Assembly: GCA_028278205.1 (NCBI GenBank)
Contig: JANQES010000067.1
Location: 1 to 39,023, forward strand
Direction of reading: 5' to 3'
DNA length: 39,023 nucleotides
Origin: Rhodothermales bacterium
Lineage (GTDB): Bacteria > Bacteroidota > Rhodothermia > Rhodothermales > Bin80
How positions within the stretch are numbered: the stretch's first letter is position 1; each line of letters begins with the position of its first letter. The notes beneath the pieces are model-generated. The model saw only the letters and a list, made by a program, of their open reading frames with translations, made no database searches and was not told where the DNA came from. Positions 23,466-31,966 of the stretch are shown here, piece by piece. The translations under genes and the position numbers were made by a program.

Positions 23466-23725
23466 GAATTTCTCTTCGGCGTGCCGTAGAGGTAGTGATC
23501 AACCTCAGCAGCACCATCTTTGGGAAACTTCTCCCACTCCTCATCGGGGACGTTTTTAGCCTGTTCAGCCATCCATTCCCAGATGGGTTGCGTCTCTTCC
23601 TGCCCGCGACCGTTGGCCTCGCTTGCGGCTTTGGCTGCGTCGAGCATGAACCGGGCAACGCGGTCCTGCTCGTCTTCAGGAAGCGCCTGCACCCGTTCGA
23701 TAGCCTTTTGTAATAGCTCGGTCAT
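23462..23725 (-). CDS. Antitoxin partner of the PIN toxin
   Basis: This 87-residue protein has an N-terminal helical segment (MTELLQKAIERVQALPEDEQ) of a type common in PIN-toxin antitoxins and an acidic, Trp-rich C-terminal part (IWEWMAEQAKNVPDEEWEKF) likely to wrap the toxin. It comes first in the operon and overlaps vapC, the normal toxin-antitoxin order. The class of its DNA-binding domain is not clear. Confidence 0.8.
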   Translation of the reverse strand: MTELLQKAIERVQALPEDEQDRVARFMLDAAKAASEANGRGQEETQPIWEWMAEQAKNVPDEEWEKFPKDGAAEVDHYLYGTPKRNS

Positions 23726-23783
23726 TGGCGTCCTCCGTGGTTTTGCTCTGATCTAACGAATGATCGCGTTATCAGATTCCATC

Positions 23784-25181
23784 TCACAAATCAACCGATT
23801 CGCCATGCTGGGGTACGTGAATGTTCTGATACCCTTCGCGGCGGAGGGCAGTTTTGAATAAATCCAACCGTTCGGGCGAGCCGTGGACGAGGAAGAGGCG
23901 GCGCAGGCGGTCGCGGTCGAGCTTGCCGAGGAAGTCGAGCAGGCCGGGTTCGTCGGCGTGGGCCGAGTAGCTATTCATCACCTCGACGTCGGCGCGGAGT
24001 TTGTAGTAATCGCCGAAGATGCGGACTTGCGGCAGGCGGTCTACGATCTTTTTGCCCAGGGTGTGCTCGGCACAGTAGCCGACGATCAACACCGTGTTGC
24101 GCGATTGCTCGATGTTGTTTTTAAGGTGATGGAGGATGCGCCCGGCTTCGCACATGCCCGAGGCCGAGATGATCACCATCGGCACACGTTGCTCGTTGAG
24201 CTGTTTCGACCGCCGCACGTCGCGGATGTAGGAGAGCCGCTCGAAGCCCAGCGGGTCGTCGTCGGTCTCCATGTACCGGTGCAGTTCTTCGTCGAAACAT
24301 TCCGGATGCGCCAGGTAGACCCCCGTGGCGTTGACCGCCAGCGGGCTATCGACGTAGACGGGGATGGGCGGCAGGCGCTCTTCGTTCCAGAGTTGATCGA
24401 GCGCATAGACGACCTCCTGCGTGCGCCCGACGGCAAACGATGGGATGATCACCTTGCCGCCGCGGGCGCTGGTGCGCTTGACGATCTCGGCGAGCCGGTC
24501 TTTGGATTCGCTCGGCGGCGCGTGGACCTTGCCGCCGTAGGTCGATTCGGTGATCAGGTAATCGCAGTCGTCCATGGGGGCCGGATCGCGGAGGATAGGC
24601 CGGCCCGGATTGCCGATGTCGCCGGTGAAGCCCAGCTTCGTCGTCTTGCCGTTTTCGGTGATCGTCAGCACCATCGAGGCCGAGCCGAGGATGTGGCCGG
24701 CGTCGCGATAGATCACCTCGACGCCCTCGGCAGGCCGGAACGTCTGCCCGTAGGAGACCCCTACGAAGTGCGGCATCACGCCGTCGGCATGTTCCATCGA
24801 ATAAAGCGGCTCGACGAGCGGCTCGCCCCGCTTACGATGGCGTTTGTTGACGTAGGCGACATCTTTTTCCTGGATGTAGGCGCTGTCGCGCAGCATCAGG
24901 CTGCACAGGTCGTAGGTGGCGTGCGTGGCGTAGATGCGGCCCCGGAAGCCTTCCTTCCAGAGCTTCGGCAGCAGCCCGGCGTGGTCTATGTGGGCGTGCG
25001 AAAGCAGCACGACATCAACCAGGGCAGCATCAAAACCGAATGCGCTGTTGCGCTCGCGCGACTCGGCGCGGCGCCCCTGAAACAGGCCGCAGTCGAGCAG
25101 CAGCCGCTTGCCGTTGTCGAGTTCGAGCAAATGCTTGGAGCCGGTGACTGTGCCGGCAGCACCCCAGAACGAAAGCTTCAT
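23784..25181 (-). CDS. MBL-fold beta-CASP RNA-processing exonuclease
   Basis: This 465-residue metallo-beta-lactamase protein has HAHIDHAG (H62, H64, D66, H67), further metal ligands in DAGHILGSAS and FTGDIG, the beta-CASP segment (ITESTYGG ... IPSFAVGRTQEVVYAL ... VIISASGMCEAGRI) and a C-terminal RMMBL zone (VMNSYSAHADEPGLLDFL, LVHGSPE). This is the bacterial CPSF73-like/YsH1-type family, which cleaves RNA with two zincs. Its 3' end is duplicated at 22989. Confidence 0.92.
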   Translation of the reverse strand: MKLSFWGAAGTVTGSKHLLELDNGKRLLLDCGLFQGRRAESRERNSAFGFDAALVDVVLLSHAHIDHAGLLPKLWKEGFRGRIYATHATYDLCSLMLRDSAYIQEKDVAYVNKRHRKRGEPLVEPLYSMEHADGVMPHFVGVSYGQTFRPAEGVEVIYRDAGHILGSASMVLTITENGKTTKLGFTGDIGNPGRPILRDPAPMDDCDYLITESTYGGKVHAPPSESKDRLAEIVKRTSARGGKVIIPSFAVGRTQEVVYALDQLWNEERLPPIPVYVDSPLAVNATGVYLAHPECFDEELHRYMETDDDPLGFERLSYIRDVRRSKQLNEQRVPMVIISASGMCEAGRILHHLKNNIEQSRNTVLIVGYCAEHTLGKKIVDRLPQVRIFGDYYKLRADVEVMNSYSAHADEPGLLDFLGKLDRDRLRRLFLVHGSPERLDLFKTALRREGYQNIHVPQHGESVDL

Positions 25182-25310
25182 CAGAACAGTTCGGTACGTG
25201 AGGAAAATCGCGACGCCTCCGAACTTCGCGAAAAGAGAAGAGAGAATCTAGGCGGGCAGAACGATGTTTTTCAGTATTTTCGAGGCCGGTATTCCAGATC
25301 ACCGAAGGCG

Positions 25311-25386
25311 TTGGTCATGGGTCATGGATCATGAGTCATGGGTAAAAACAAAAAACTCATGACCCATGACTCGTGACCCATGACCA
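25311..25386. repeat. GTCATGG heptamer hairpin repeat, before methyltransferase
   Basis: Left arm 25311-25343 (TTGGTCATGGGTCATGGATC and onward), right arm 25355-25386 (ACTCATGACCCATGACTCGT and onward). Same family as 14577-14642 and 34287-34362. It lies between the divergent MBL and methyltransferase genes, about 80 bases before the latter. Confidence 0.8.
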
Positions 25387-25463
25387 ACTCCAGGCACCGC
25401 GCGAAGTAGAACTTTGAGGAATTTCGCTTTACTTTTCCCGGCCGCCATCGTCCATCCAATCCC

Positions 25464-26258
25464 ATGTACGGCTCCGAAAACACCGATCCTGTCGTCAAAT
25501 ATTATGATGCCTCGCTCGCCATCGGCACGGACGAAGAGGTCGCGTGGTATCTCAACAAAGCGCGCGCCTTCGGCGGGCCGGTGCTGGACCTGGGCTGCGG
25601 CACGGGCCGCCTGACCCTGTTGCTGGCCCGCGAAGGCTTCGACGTCACCGGCGTGGATCAATCCGAGGGCATGCTCCATCAGTTCGAAAAGAAACTGGCC
25701 GAGGAGCCGCCTGACGTCCGGCAACGCGTGCAGATCCATCGACAGACGATGACCGATTTTTCGCTCGACACAACGTTCAACATCATCCTGTGCAGCGACG
25801 CGTTCTTCCACAACGTGACGGTCGAGGATGAGATGGCCTGCCTGCACCGCGTGGCCGAGCACCTCGCGCCGGCGGGGCGGTTCGTCTTCAACCTGCCCAA
25901 CCCGACGTGCGCTTTCATCATGAGCAGCGTGGAATCGAAGGGCCAACACTTCACCGAACGCGGGCGGTATCCGCTCGACGACGGGGGGACGGTCGTCATC
26001 GAACACGCGCAAGACGCCATCGTGATCGATCAAACCATCACCACGACGATGCACTTTACGCGCTACGACGCCGGGGGCAACGAGGTCGAACAAAGCACGT
26101 CGTGGTGGAAGAGCCGGTATCTTTTCCGCTACGAAGCCGTCCACCTGCTCCATCGCTGCGGCTTCGACGTCGAAGCCCTCGTGGGCGACTATGCCGGCGG
26201 CCCGGTCACGGAACGAGGGCAGCTCATTTTTCAGGCAAAACGTGCGGATTTTGGATAA
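25464..26258 (+). CDS. Class I SAM-dependent methyltransferase
   Basis: This 264-residue protein has the SAM-binding motif I VLDLGCGTG (about 40-48), acidic motif VTGVDQSEGML, and a post-motif segment DTTFNIILCSDAFFHNV then LAPAGRFVFNLPNP. Substrate is unknown; small-molecule methylation is likely. Its last codons overlap a repeat of the GGATTTTG family, and the next gene starts just after. Confidence 0.88.
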   Translation: MYGSENTDPVVKYYDASLAIGTDEEVAWYLNKARAFGGPVLDLGCGTGRLTLLLAREGFDVTGVDQSEGMLHQFEKKLAEEPPDVRQRVQIHRQTMTDFSLDTTFNIILCSDAFFHNVTVEDEMACLHRVAEHLAPAGRFVFNLPNPTCAFIMSSVESKGQHFTERGRYPLDDGGTVVIEHAQDAIVIDQTITTTMHFTRYDAGGNEVEQSTSWWKSRYLFRYEAVHLLHRCGFDVEALVGDYAGGPVTERGQLIFQAKRADFG

Positions 26259-26275
26259 ATCCAAAATCTAAAATC
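26247..26275. repeat. Short GGATTTTG repeat at methyltransferase end
   Basis: GGATTTTGGATAAATCCAAA then ATCTAAAATC is a small inverted repeat of the words used at 18603-18755. It includes the methyltransferase stop codon and ends about 5 bases before the next ATG. Confidence 0.6.
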
Positions 26276-26280
26276 GCCCC

Positions 26281-26739
26281 ATGCTTCGCGCCGAACCCAA
26301 TAGCGCCTTTTCCTGGGATTTCACCGTCTACGACGACGGCGTGCCCGTGGCCAAGATCGATCTGGCCTGGATCCGCGAGGAGGGCGACGTGATCATCGAC
26401 GCGGTGCCGTGCCAGATGTATCGCGACGGGCTGCTGGGCGATTTTGTGCTGGAGGCCGGCGGTTTCACGCTCGCGCGCGCTTCCAAACCAAGCGTCTTCC
26501 TGCGCGAGTTCGGCATCACCTACGACGAACGGCGCTTCACGTTAAAAGCCCAGTCCGCCCTCAGGCGGGCGTTTGACCTGTTCGAGGGTGAAGAGCGCAT
26601 CGGGGTAATTGAGCCGGATCATACGTTTACGCGCAAGATGACGGTGAATCTGCCGGAGACGATGCCGCTGGCGGTGCGCGTGTTCATCGTCTGGCTGGTG
26701 ATTCTGATGTGGAAACGCGCCGCACAGTCGCCCAGTTAG
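26281..26739 (+). CDS. Small membrane-tethered protein of unknown function
   Basis: This 152-residue protein is beta-rich (FSWDFTVYDDGVPVAKIDLA, DGLLGDFVLEAGGFTLARAS, FEGEERIGVIEPDHTFTRKM) with a hydrophobic C-terminal helix (AVRVFIVWLVILMWKR). The alternating pattern loosely recalls LURP-one/scramblase-like folds, but I do not recognise it firmly. It follows the methyltransferase by 22 bases and may share its transcript. Confidence 0.7.
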   Translation: MLRAEPNSAFSWDFTVYDDGVPVAKIDLAWIREEGDVIIDAVPCQMYRDGLLGDFVLEAGGFTLARASKPSVFLREFGITYDERRFTLKAQSALRRAFDLFEGEERIGVIEPDHTFTRKMTVNLPETMPLAVRVFIVWLVILMWKRAAQSPS

Positions 26740-26776
26740 TTTCTATGATCGCGCCGGAGCCGTATACTTAACCTCC

Positions 26777-29065
26777 ATGGAAACAGCCAGCGTCACATCG
26801 ACAGAAACGAACAGCCAGGGCGCGTTGAAGGCGGCTGAAAACGGCGGGGCGCCGGGGCACGGCTTCGGCACGTTGCCCGTGTTTCTGGCCGGCATCAGCA
26901 CGATCCTCGGCGCGATCATGTTTCTGCGCTTCGACTACGCCGTGGGCAACGTGGGGTTACTCGGCGTCTTCGGCATCATCCTGCTGGGCCATCTCGTGAC
27001 GATCCCGACGGCGCTGGCTATTGCCGAGATCGCCACGAACCGCAAGGTGGAGGGCGGCGGCGAGTATTTCATCATCTCGCGCTCGTTCGGGACGACGATT
27101 GGCGGCGTCATCGGCATCTCGTTGTATCTCTCGCAGGCCGTCTCGGTGGCGTTTTACATGATCGCCTTTGCCGAGGCGTTTCGCCCGCTGGCGCCGTGGT
27201 TCGCCGCGCAGACCGGCTTCGTCTTCGACCCCCGCCTGGTCTCGGTCCCGGCGACGCTGGCGCTGCTGACGCTGGTGTTCTTCAAGGGCGCGGCGCTGGG
27301 CGTCAAGGCGCTTTATGTGGTCGTGGCGGTGCTGGCGGCGTCGCTGGTGCTGTTCTTCCTCGGCTCGCCCGTCGAGGGGTTCGACCAGAGCGCGGTCAGC
27401 CTGACGTCCACCGTCGACGATCCTCATGCGTTTTTCATCGTCTTCGCCATCGTCTTCCCGGCCTTCACCGGCATGACCGCCGGCGTCGGGCTCTCGGGCG
27501 ACCTCGCCAATCCCCGCAAATCGCTGCCGCGCGGCACCCTGGGCGCGACGCTCGCCGGCATGGTCATCTACTTTTTCATCGTTGTCAAGCTGGCCTATTC
27601 CGCGCCGCCCGAGTTGCTTGCCGACGTGGACGAACTCGCCATGGCGCATATCGCCCTCTGGGGGCCGATCATCCTCATCGGGCTCGGATGTGCCACGCTG
27701 AGTTCAGCCATCGGATCGGTGCTGGTGGCCCCACGCACGCTGCAAGCGCTGGGCGACGACGGCAGCTTCCCCGGCGCGCAGCTCAACGCGTGGCTGGCGC
27801 GCGGCGTCGGCGCCGTCAACGAACCGCGCAACACCACGCTCGTGACGGGCGTGATCGCGCTGGTAATCGTCCTCCTGGGCAACGTCGACTTTGTGGCGCG
27901 GCTGATCTCGATGTTTTTCATGGTCACCTACGGATCGCTCTGCGCCATCAGCTTTCTGGAGCACTTCGCCGCCCGGCCCAGCTATCGTCCGAGTTTCCGC
28001 TCGCGGTGGTACATCAGCCTGCTCGGCGCGGTCATGTGCCTGCTGATGATGTTCCAGATGGATCCGCTTTTTGCGGTGCTGGCGCTGCTGGTCATGGGCG
28101 GTTTGTATCAATTCATGAAACGCACCCAGAGCGGCGAAGGCGACCTGGCGGCCATGTTTCAGGGGGTGATGACCCAGGCCACGCGCTACATGCACATCCG
28201 CCTGCAACGACGCCGCGAACAAGCCGACGACGACGAGTGGCGGCCCAGCGTCATCATGGTCAACGACCGCACGTTCGACCGCCGCAGCCCGCTGATCATG
28301 TTGCGTTGGATGTGCCACCGGCATGGCTTCGGCACCTACCTGCATTTCATCAAAGGGCCGCTCAACACCGGGTCTTTCATCGAAAGCCAGCGCATTAAAA
28401 GGCGGCTGGTGCAACTGGCGCGGATGCAGAAAAGCACCGTCTACATGGACACCATCGTCAGCCCGTCGATGACCTCGGCGCTGGCCCAGAGCCTTCAGGT
28501 GCCCGGCGTCTCGGGGCTGAGCAACAATGCCGTCATGTTCGAATTCTCGCAGCACGACCCGCCGGAGGTCATCGCCGACGTGGTCAAGAATTGCCAGTTT
28601 GCCGCCAGCACTCAGATGACGCTGCTGGTGCTGCGCCACGGCGACTATCACTTCGGCGAACGGCAAAACATCCACATCTGGCTGACCTGGAACGATCAGG
28701 CCAACGCCAACCTGATGATCCTCCTGAGCTACATCCTGCTAGGGCATCCGGACTGGCAACATGCCGAGATCCAGGTCTTCGCCGCGCTGCCGCGCGAGCA
28801 GGTTAGAGAGAGCCAGGAAGAATTCAAGCGTCTCATGGCCGAGGGCCGCCTGCCCATCTCCGAAAAAAACCTCCGCTTCTACCCCACCAACGACGAAGCC
28901 GCCTTCCGCCGCCTCGTAGCCCGCCGCTCCCAGGACGCCGACCTGACGGTGGTGGGCTTCGACATGGAGGGCCTGCGCGAACGCGACACCGAGGTCTTCA
29001 CCAACCACCCGACGCTCAAAGACGTGCTCTTCGTCCACACCCCGCAGCAGATTACGATTGAGTAG
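26777..29065 (+). CDS. SLC12-like APC-superfamily transporter (copy A)
   Basis: This 762-residue protein has about 12 membrane helices at roughly 35-460, opening with the APC motif FLAGISTILGAIMFLRFDYAVGNVGLLG, and GGGEYFIISRSFG as in cation-chloride cotransporters and amino acid permeases. The C-terminal 300 residues are a soluble domain (RPSVIMVNDRTFDRRSPLIM ... VVGFDMEGL) like that of SLC12 proteins. It may move chloride with Na+ or K+, or amino acids. A related gene of opposite strand lies at 31967, and a K+ channel at 34426. Confidence 0.85.
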   Translation: METASVTSTETNSQGALKAAENGGAPGHGFGTLPVFLAGISTILGAIMFLRFDYAVGNVGLLGVFGIILLGHLVTIPTALAIAEIATNRKVEGGGEYFIISRSFGTTIGGVIGISLYLSQAVSVAFYMIAFAEAFRPLAPWFAAQTGFVFDPRLVSVPATLALLTLVFFKGAALGVKALYVVVAVLAASLVLFFLGSPVEGFDQSAVSLTSTVDDPHAFFIVFAIVFPAFTGMTAGVGLSGDLANPRKSLPRGTLGATLAGMVIYFFIVVKLAYSAPPELLADVDELAMAHIALWGPIILIGLGCATLSSAIGSVLVAPRTLQALGDDGSFPGAQLNAWLARGVGAVNEPRNTTLVTGVIALVIVLLGNVDFVARLISMFFMVTYGSLCAISFLEHFAARPSYRPSFRSRWYISLLGAVMCLLMMFQMDPLFAVLALLVMGGLYQFMKRTQSGEGDLAAMFQGVMTQATRYMHIRLQRRREQADDDEWRPSVIMVNDRTFDRRSPLIMLRWMCHRHGFGTYLHFIKGPLNTGSFIESQRIKRRLVQLARMQKSTVYMDTIVSPSMTSALAQSLQVPGVSGLSNNAVMFEFSQHDPPEVIADVVKNCQFAASTQMTLLVLRHGDYHFGERQNIHIWLTWNDQANANLMILLSYILLGHPDWQHAEIQVFAALPREQVRESQEEFKRLMAEGRLPISEKNLRFYPTNDEAAFRRLVARRSQDADLTVVGFDMEGLRERDTEVFTNHPTLKDVLFVHTPQQITIE

Positions 29066-29122
29066 GTTTTTTGGTGATTCTTGCTGGATTCGCGCCGGGG
29101 GTGGCTTCGGCTTTCTTGGCGT

Positions 29123-29199
29123 GGGTCACTGGTCATTACGCTCGCTGCGCTCGCTGTCATTGGTCACTGGTGTCTTTCCCTCACCAGTGACCAGTGACT
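29123..29199. repeat. GTCACTG heptamer hairpin repeat
   Basis: Left part 29123-29172 has GTCACTG/GTCATTA words with a GCTCGCTGCGCTCGCTG insert; right arm 29180-29199 is TCACCAGTGACCAGTGACTA. It sits between the ends of the converging transporter and truncated SRPBCC gene. Confidence 0.7.
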
Positions 29200-29244
29200 A
29201 ACGCAACGGCGCAAACAGCAAGACGCCGCGAATCCACCCTCACC

Positions 29245-30102
29245 CTAATCATCCAAAACCACGTGAACCTCCGAAAGCATCGTTTGCGTCAGGGCGGCGT
29301 GCTTTTCGGCGTCGGTTTCGATCAGCGTTTTCAACACCTGACAGCCTGCGGCGATATCGCGTTTGAACTTCGATTCGATTCGTTTGAAGAGGAGATTCAA
29401 GAGAAAATTTCGTAGCGGATGATCGGCCTTCGGCTTGCTGATGCGCATCGTGGCGCGGGCGCCGTCGTCGGTGGGTTCGAGCATCACGCTGAGGTGAAAA
29501 TAGCCGTTCAGGGGCAGGCGCGAGCGATACGTCACATAGTCGAAAGGCCGCCAATCCACCACTTCGTTGACGGCGACTTGTTTGCCGTGGGCGCAATGTT
29601 CGATCATACCCACGCCGGCGCGGCCCTGGTTCTTTTTAAACGTTTCCATCGAATCGGCCCCGATCCACTGCTGGCGGTACTGCGCCTGCGTGAGGTATTC
29701 CCACGCCAGCACCGGCGGCACCGGCAACGCGATCTCATCGACGATCCACGCCTCTTCTTGCTCGACACAGACGTGCTGCTGCGCCTGATAATCGGTCCAG
29801 AACGCATGCATGTCGTAGACGTAGCCGGTCACGTCGCCGAGATGATCATAGGATTCCTTGTGGCGCTGCATCGTCTCGGCGAGGCCGGGCAGGCCGATGG
29901 CGTCGAGGGCGGCTTCGCTGAAAAAAGCGTAGCAGCCCACCCCCGTCGCCTCGCTGATGGTGTTCTTCAACAGCCGGTGCACCACGATGACGTCCTGCCC
30001 CGTCATGCCGGTGTGCTGGCCGATCTGGCGAAAGGTGAACTCGCCGAAATGGACGACGAACTTAAGATCGAGCGACGGCGCGAGCTGGCAGGCGGTGTAG
30101 AC
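29245..30102 (-). pseudogene. 5'-truncated DUF2652/SRPBCC protein gene
   Basis: The coding frame stays open from 29245 up to 30102 and then hits a stop (30103-30105). The first residues VYTACQLAPSLDLKFVVHFG and EFTFRQIGQHTGMTGQDVIV look like the middle of a DUF2652 (adenylate-cyclase-like) domain, not a start. The C-terminal half is an SRPBCC lipid-binding fold (IALPVPPVLAWEYLTQAQYR ... YFHLSVMLEP). The only in-frame ATG near the 5' end is at 30006, inside the domain. The break coincides with the edge of the AT-richer island, so the 5' half was probably removed by that insertion. A short product from 30006 remains possible. Confidence 0.7.
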
Positions 30103-30241
30103 TTAAATTAAGGTAGTAGAATTTCGTTCTGATGTCTTATATTGGCAAGAAGTGTTTCCTGTAGTCGGGCAGCTTTTTCTATGTAGTTGTCTATCTCCCA
30201 AATTTGGTCAACTTTAGCCTGGCATTTGCCATTTCTGCCCA

Positions 30242-30847
30242 ATGTCTACTTCTGCTTTGATAAGCCTTTCACAGGAAGACATAAGCCTCGCAAAAGAAGT
30301 CTTAGCAGACGCTACAAACTGGTGGCAACTGAAGAGAGGTCTGAAATATCAGGGCCTTAAGCTAAAAGACGGGCATGTTAATCCTGATGAACCAATGATC
30401 GTTAGTAAAAAAGATACGAAGGTCAGCATAAAGCTCTCTGATCTCCTTGAGGGGGATTCTGACCCGAATAAACTTGAAGATAAATTGGGTATGAGCTACC
30501 AGAGATATAGACGACGATTTCAGAGATGGATAGGAAATTGGCTGTTTAACGCTGTATTACCACTAATACCTCTCCTCGCTCAACTTGGCACCCCAGAAGG
30601 CTTGACTGTGTCATTCATGTGCCTCATCACCTCGCTATATGCTGCAACTTTTGCTGCACTAATTCGCAATCCTGCTTTTAAATCAGTATTTATGGCAGTT
30701 GCGTTAATCTTTGCTATCTGTTTCGCGGTAGCGGAAACTGCTCTGTCCGTCAGATGGAACATAGTTTGCGGTCTAGTGATTGTCATCGTGTTTATAACCT
30801 ATGGGCATGATAGCTATCGTGATCACAGCGAGCAGAGAGCGCCCTAG
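30242..30847 (+). CDS. Island membrane protein, unknown function (first of pair)
   Basis: This 201-residue protein has a soluble N-terminal part of about 95 residues (ISLAKEVLADATNWWQLKRG, then DSDPNKLEDKLGMSYQRYRR) and about four membrane helices at 98-190 (WLFNAVLPLIPLLAQLG, LTVSFMCLITSLYAATFAAL, SVFMAVALIFAICFAVAETA, NIVCGLVIVIVFITYG). I do not recognise a family. Codon use and base composition are AT-richer than the neighbours. It is followed after 35 bases by a second membrane-anchored gene, and both look like cargo of a transferred segment. Confidence 0.75.
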   Translation: MSTSALISLSQEDISLAKEVLADATNWWQLKRGLKYQGLKLKDGHVNPDEPMIVSKKDTKVSIKLSDLLEGDSDPNKLEDKLGMSYQRYRRRFQRWIGNWLFNAVLPLIPLLAQLGTPEGLTVSFMCLITSLYAATFAALIRNPAFKSVFMAVALIFAICFAVAETALSVRWNIVCGLVIVIVFITYGHDSYRDHSEQRAP

Positions 30848-30882
30848 ACATTCGGAAACCTTAACCATAGCCAAGCCCTCAA

Positions 30883-31863
30883 ATGCAAGTTGAATACCTT
30901 ATCGTAATCGGCTCGTTAGTTTCGCTTCTAGCGCCCGTGATACTTATCATTGGCAACATGAAACGTGGGCTCCAAGACCGCAAATATTGGACGGAGAAAC
31001 GTCACTCATTGATGCAAAAACGTCCAGCGGACGAGGCTTCTAAACTGCCCGAAACACCTGTTCCTGTCTTGAAGTCTAGTTCACCGAAAAGGTTTATCGC
31101 CCTGGACTTTGATGCAACCTATGGATATCGCAGAGATGCCCTTGACTTATATTTTAATACGCTGGTTCACTATGTCGACAAGGCGGAAAGTGTTATACGA
31201 GTGCTTGACTACTTGCCGGAAGCCTATATGGTAGATCAGGTTATGTATCAGCTTGAGAAAAATAAAGAGACATCAGAGTCCGCGAAACACTTACATCAAA
31301 GCTATGAACGATACTTTAGAGCCTTAGAAAAAAAAGTGTGCGAAGGTGTGTCCTATAAACGAATACTTCAATTATCGGTACAGAGAGATGGTAAAGAGGA
31401 TTATACTAAGCATGATCTCTTGGTACAAGCGCTGCTTTCTGCTAAACATGAGACCGTGCATCATTTTTCGCGATTAAGGGAGTTACCGGAAAAGCATCAC
31501 CATAACTTTAATCTTTATGTCATAAAAGAAGCGTTAAGACTACATAGCTTCATGGTTATCGATGACCAGTATATACTTACAGAATATGAGCGGCGTGACA
31601 AGACTGGAAAGACATTTCCGGATAGTCTTTTCGTGAACACGAATGACTCTGAGCCCGGCCTTCTATTCATTAACCATGCAACAAGGCAATTTGATCGTTT
31701 GGCAAACGCTATTGAGAAAAGAGAGAAGGAAGTGTTTAAGGAAGAGTATGATAGGGCGTTAAAGAACGTGGAAGAAAAAGCGGATACAATACGTGACGAG
31801 GGGGAGCTTAACCTGCTCAAGGTTCCAGATCGAATAAAATCCCTCTCTCTCGAAGAGGTTTGA
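30883..31863 (+). CDS. Island N-anchored protein, unknown function (second of pair)
   Basis: This 326-residue protein has one N-terminal membrane helix (YLIVIGSLVSLLAPVILIIG) then a long cytoplasmic part. Residues about 110-200 are helical (AKHLHQSYERYFRALEKKVC). A mid segment, LRLHSFMVIDDQYILTEYER ... GLLFINHATRQFDRLANAIE, resembles sensor-like domains derived from phospholipase D, but the HKD catalytic motif is not seen. The C-terminus is a charged coiled coil. Co-orientation and 35-base gap with the upstream membrane gene suggest a two-protein module. No function can be assigned. Confidence 0.75.
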   Translation: MQVEYLIVIGSLVSLLAPVILIIGNMKRGLQDRKYWTEKRHSLMQKRPADEASKLPETPVPVLKSSSPKRFIALDFDATYGYRRDALDLYFNTLVHYVDKAESVIRVLDYLPEAYMVDQVMYQLEKNKETSESAKHLHQSYERYFRALEKKVCEGVSYKRILQLSVQRDGKEDYTKHDLLVQALLSAKHETVHHFSRLRELPEKHHHNFNLYVIKEALRLHSFMVIDDQYILTEYERRDKTGKTFPDSLFVNTNDSEPGLLFINHATRQFDRLANAIEKREKEVFKEEYDRALKNVEEKADTIRDEGELNLLKVPDRIKSLSLEEV

Positions 31864-31966
31864 TAGTATGTCCGGAGACAATCCGGACCTATGCCTCATT
31901 TTTCGAACCGGTTGGAAGGCAAATCTTTGCTAAAACCCACGGCGATATTGTCTTCTTCGCCGGCAC

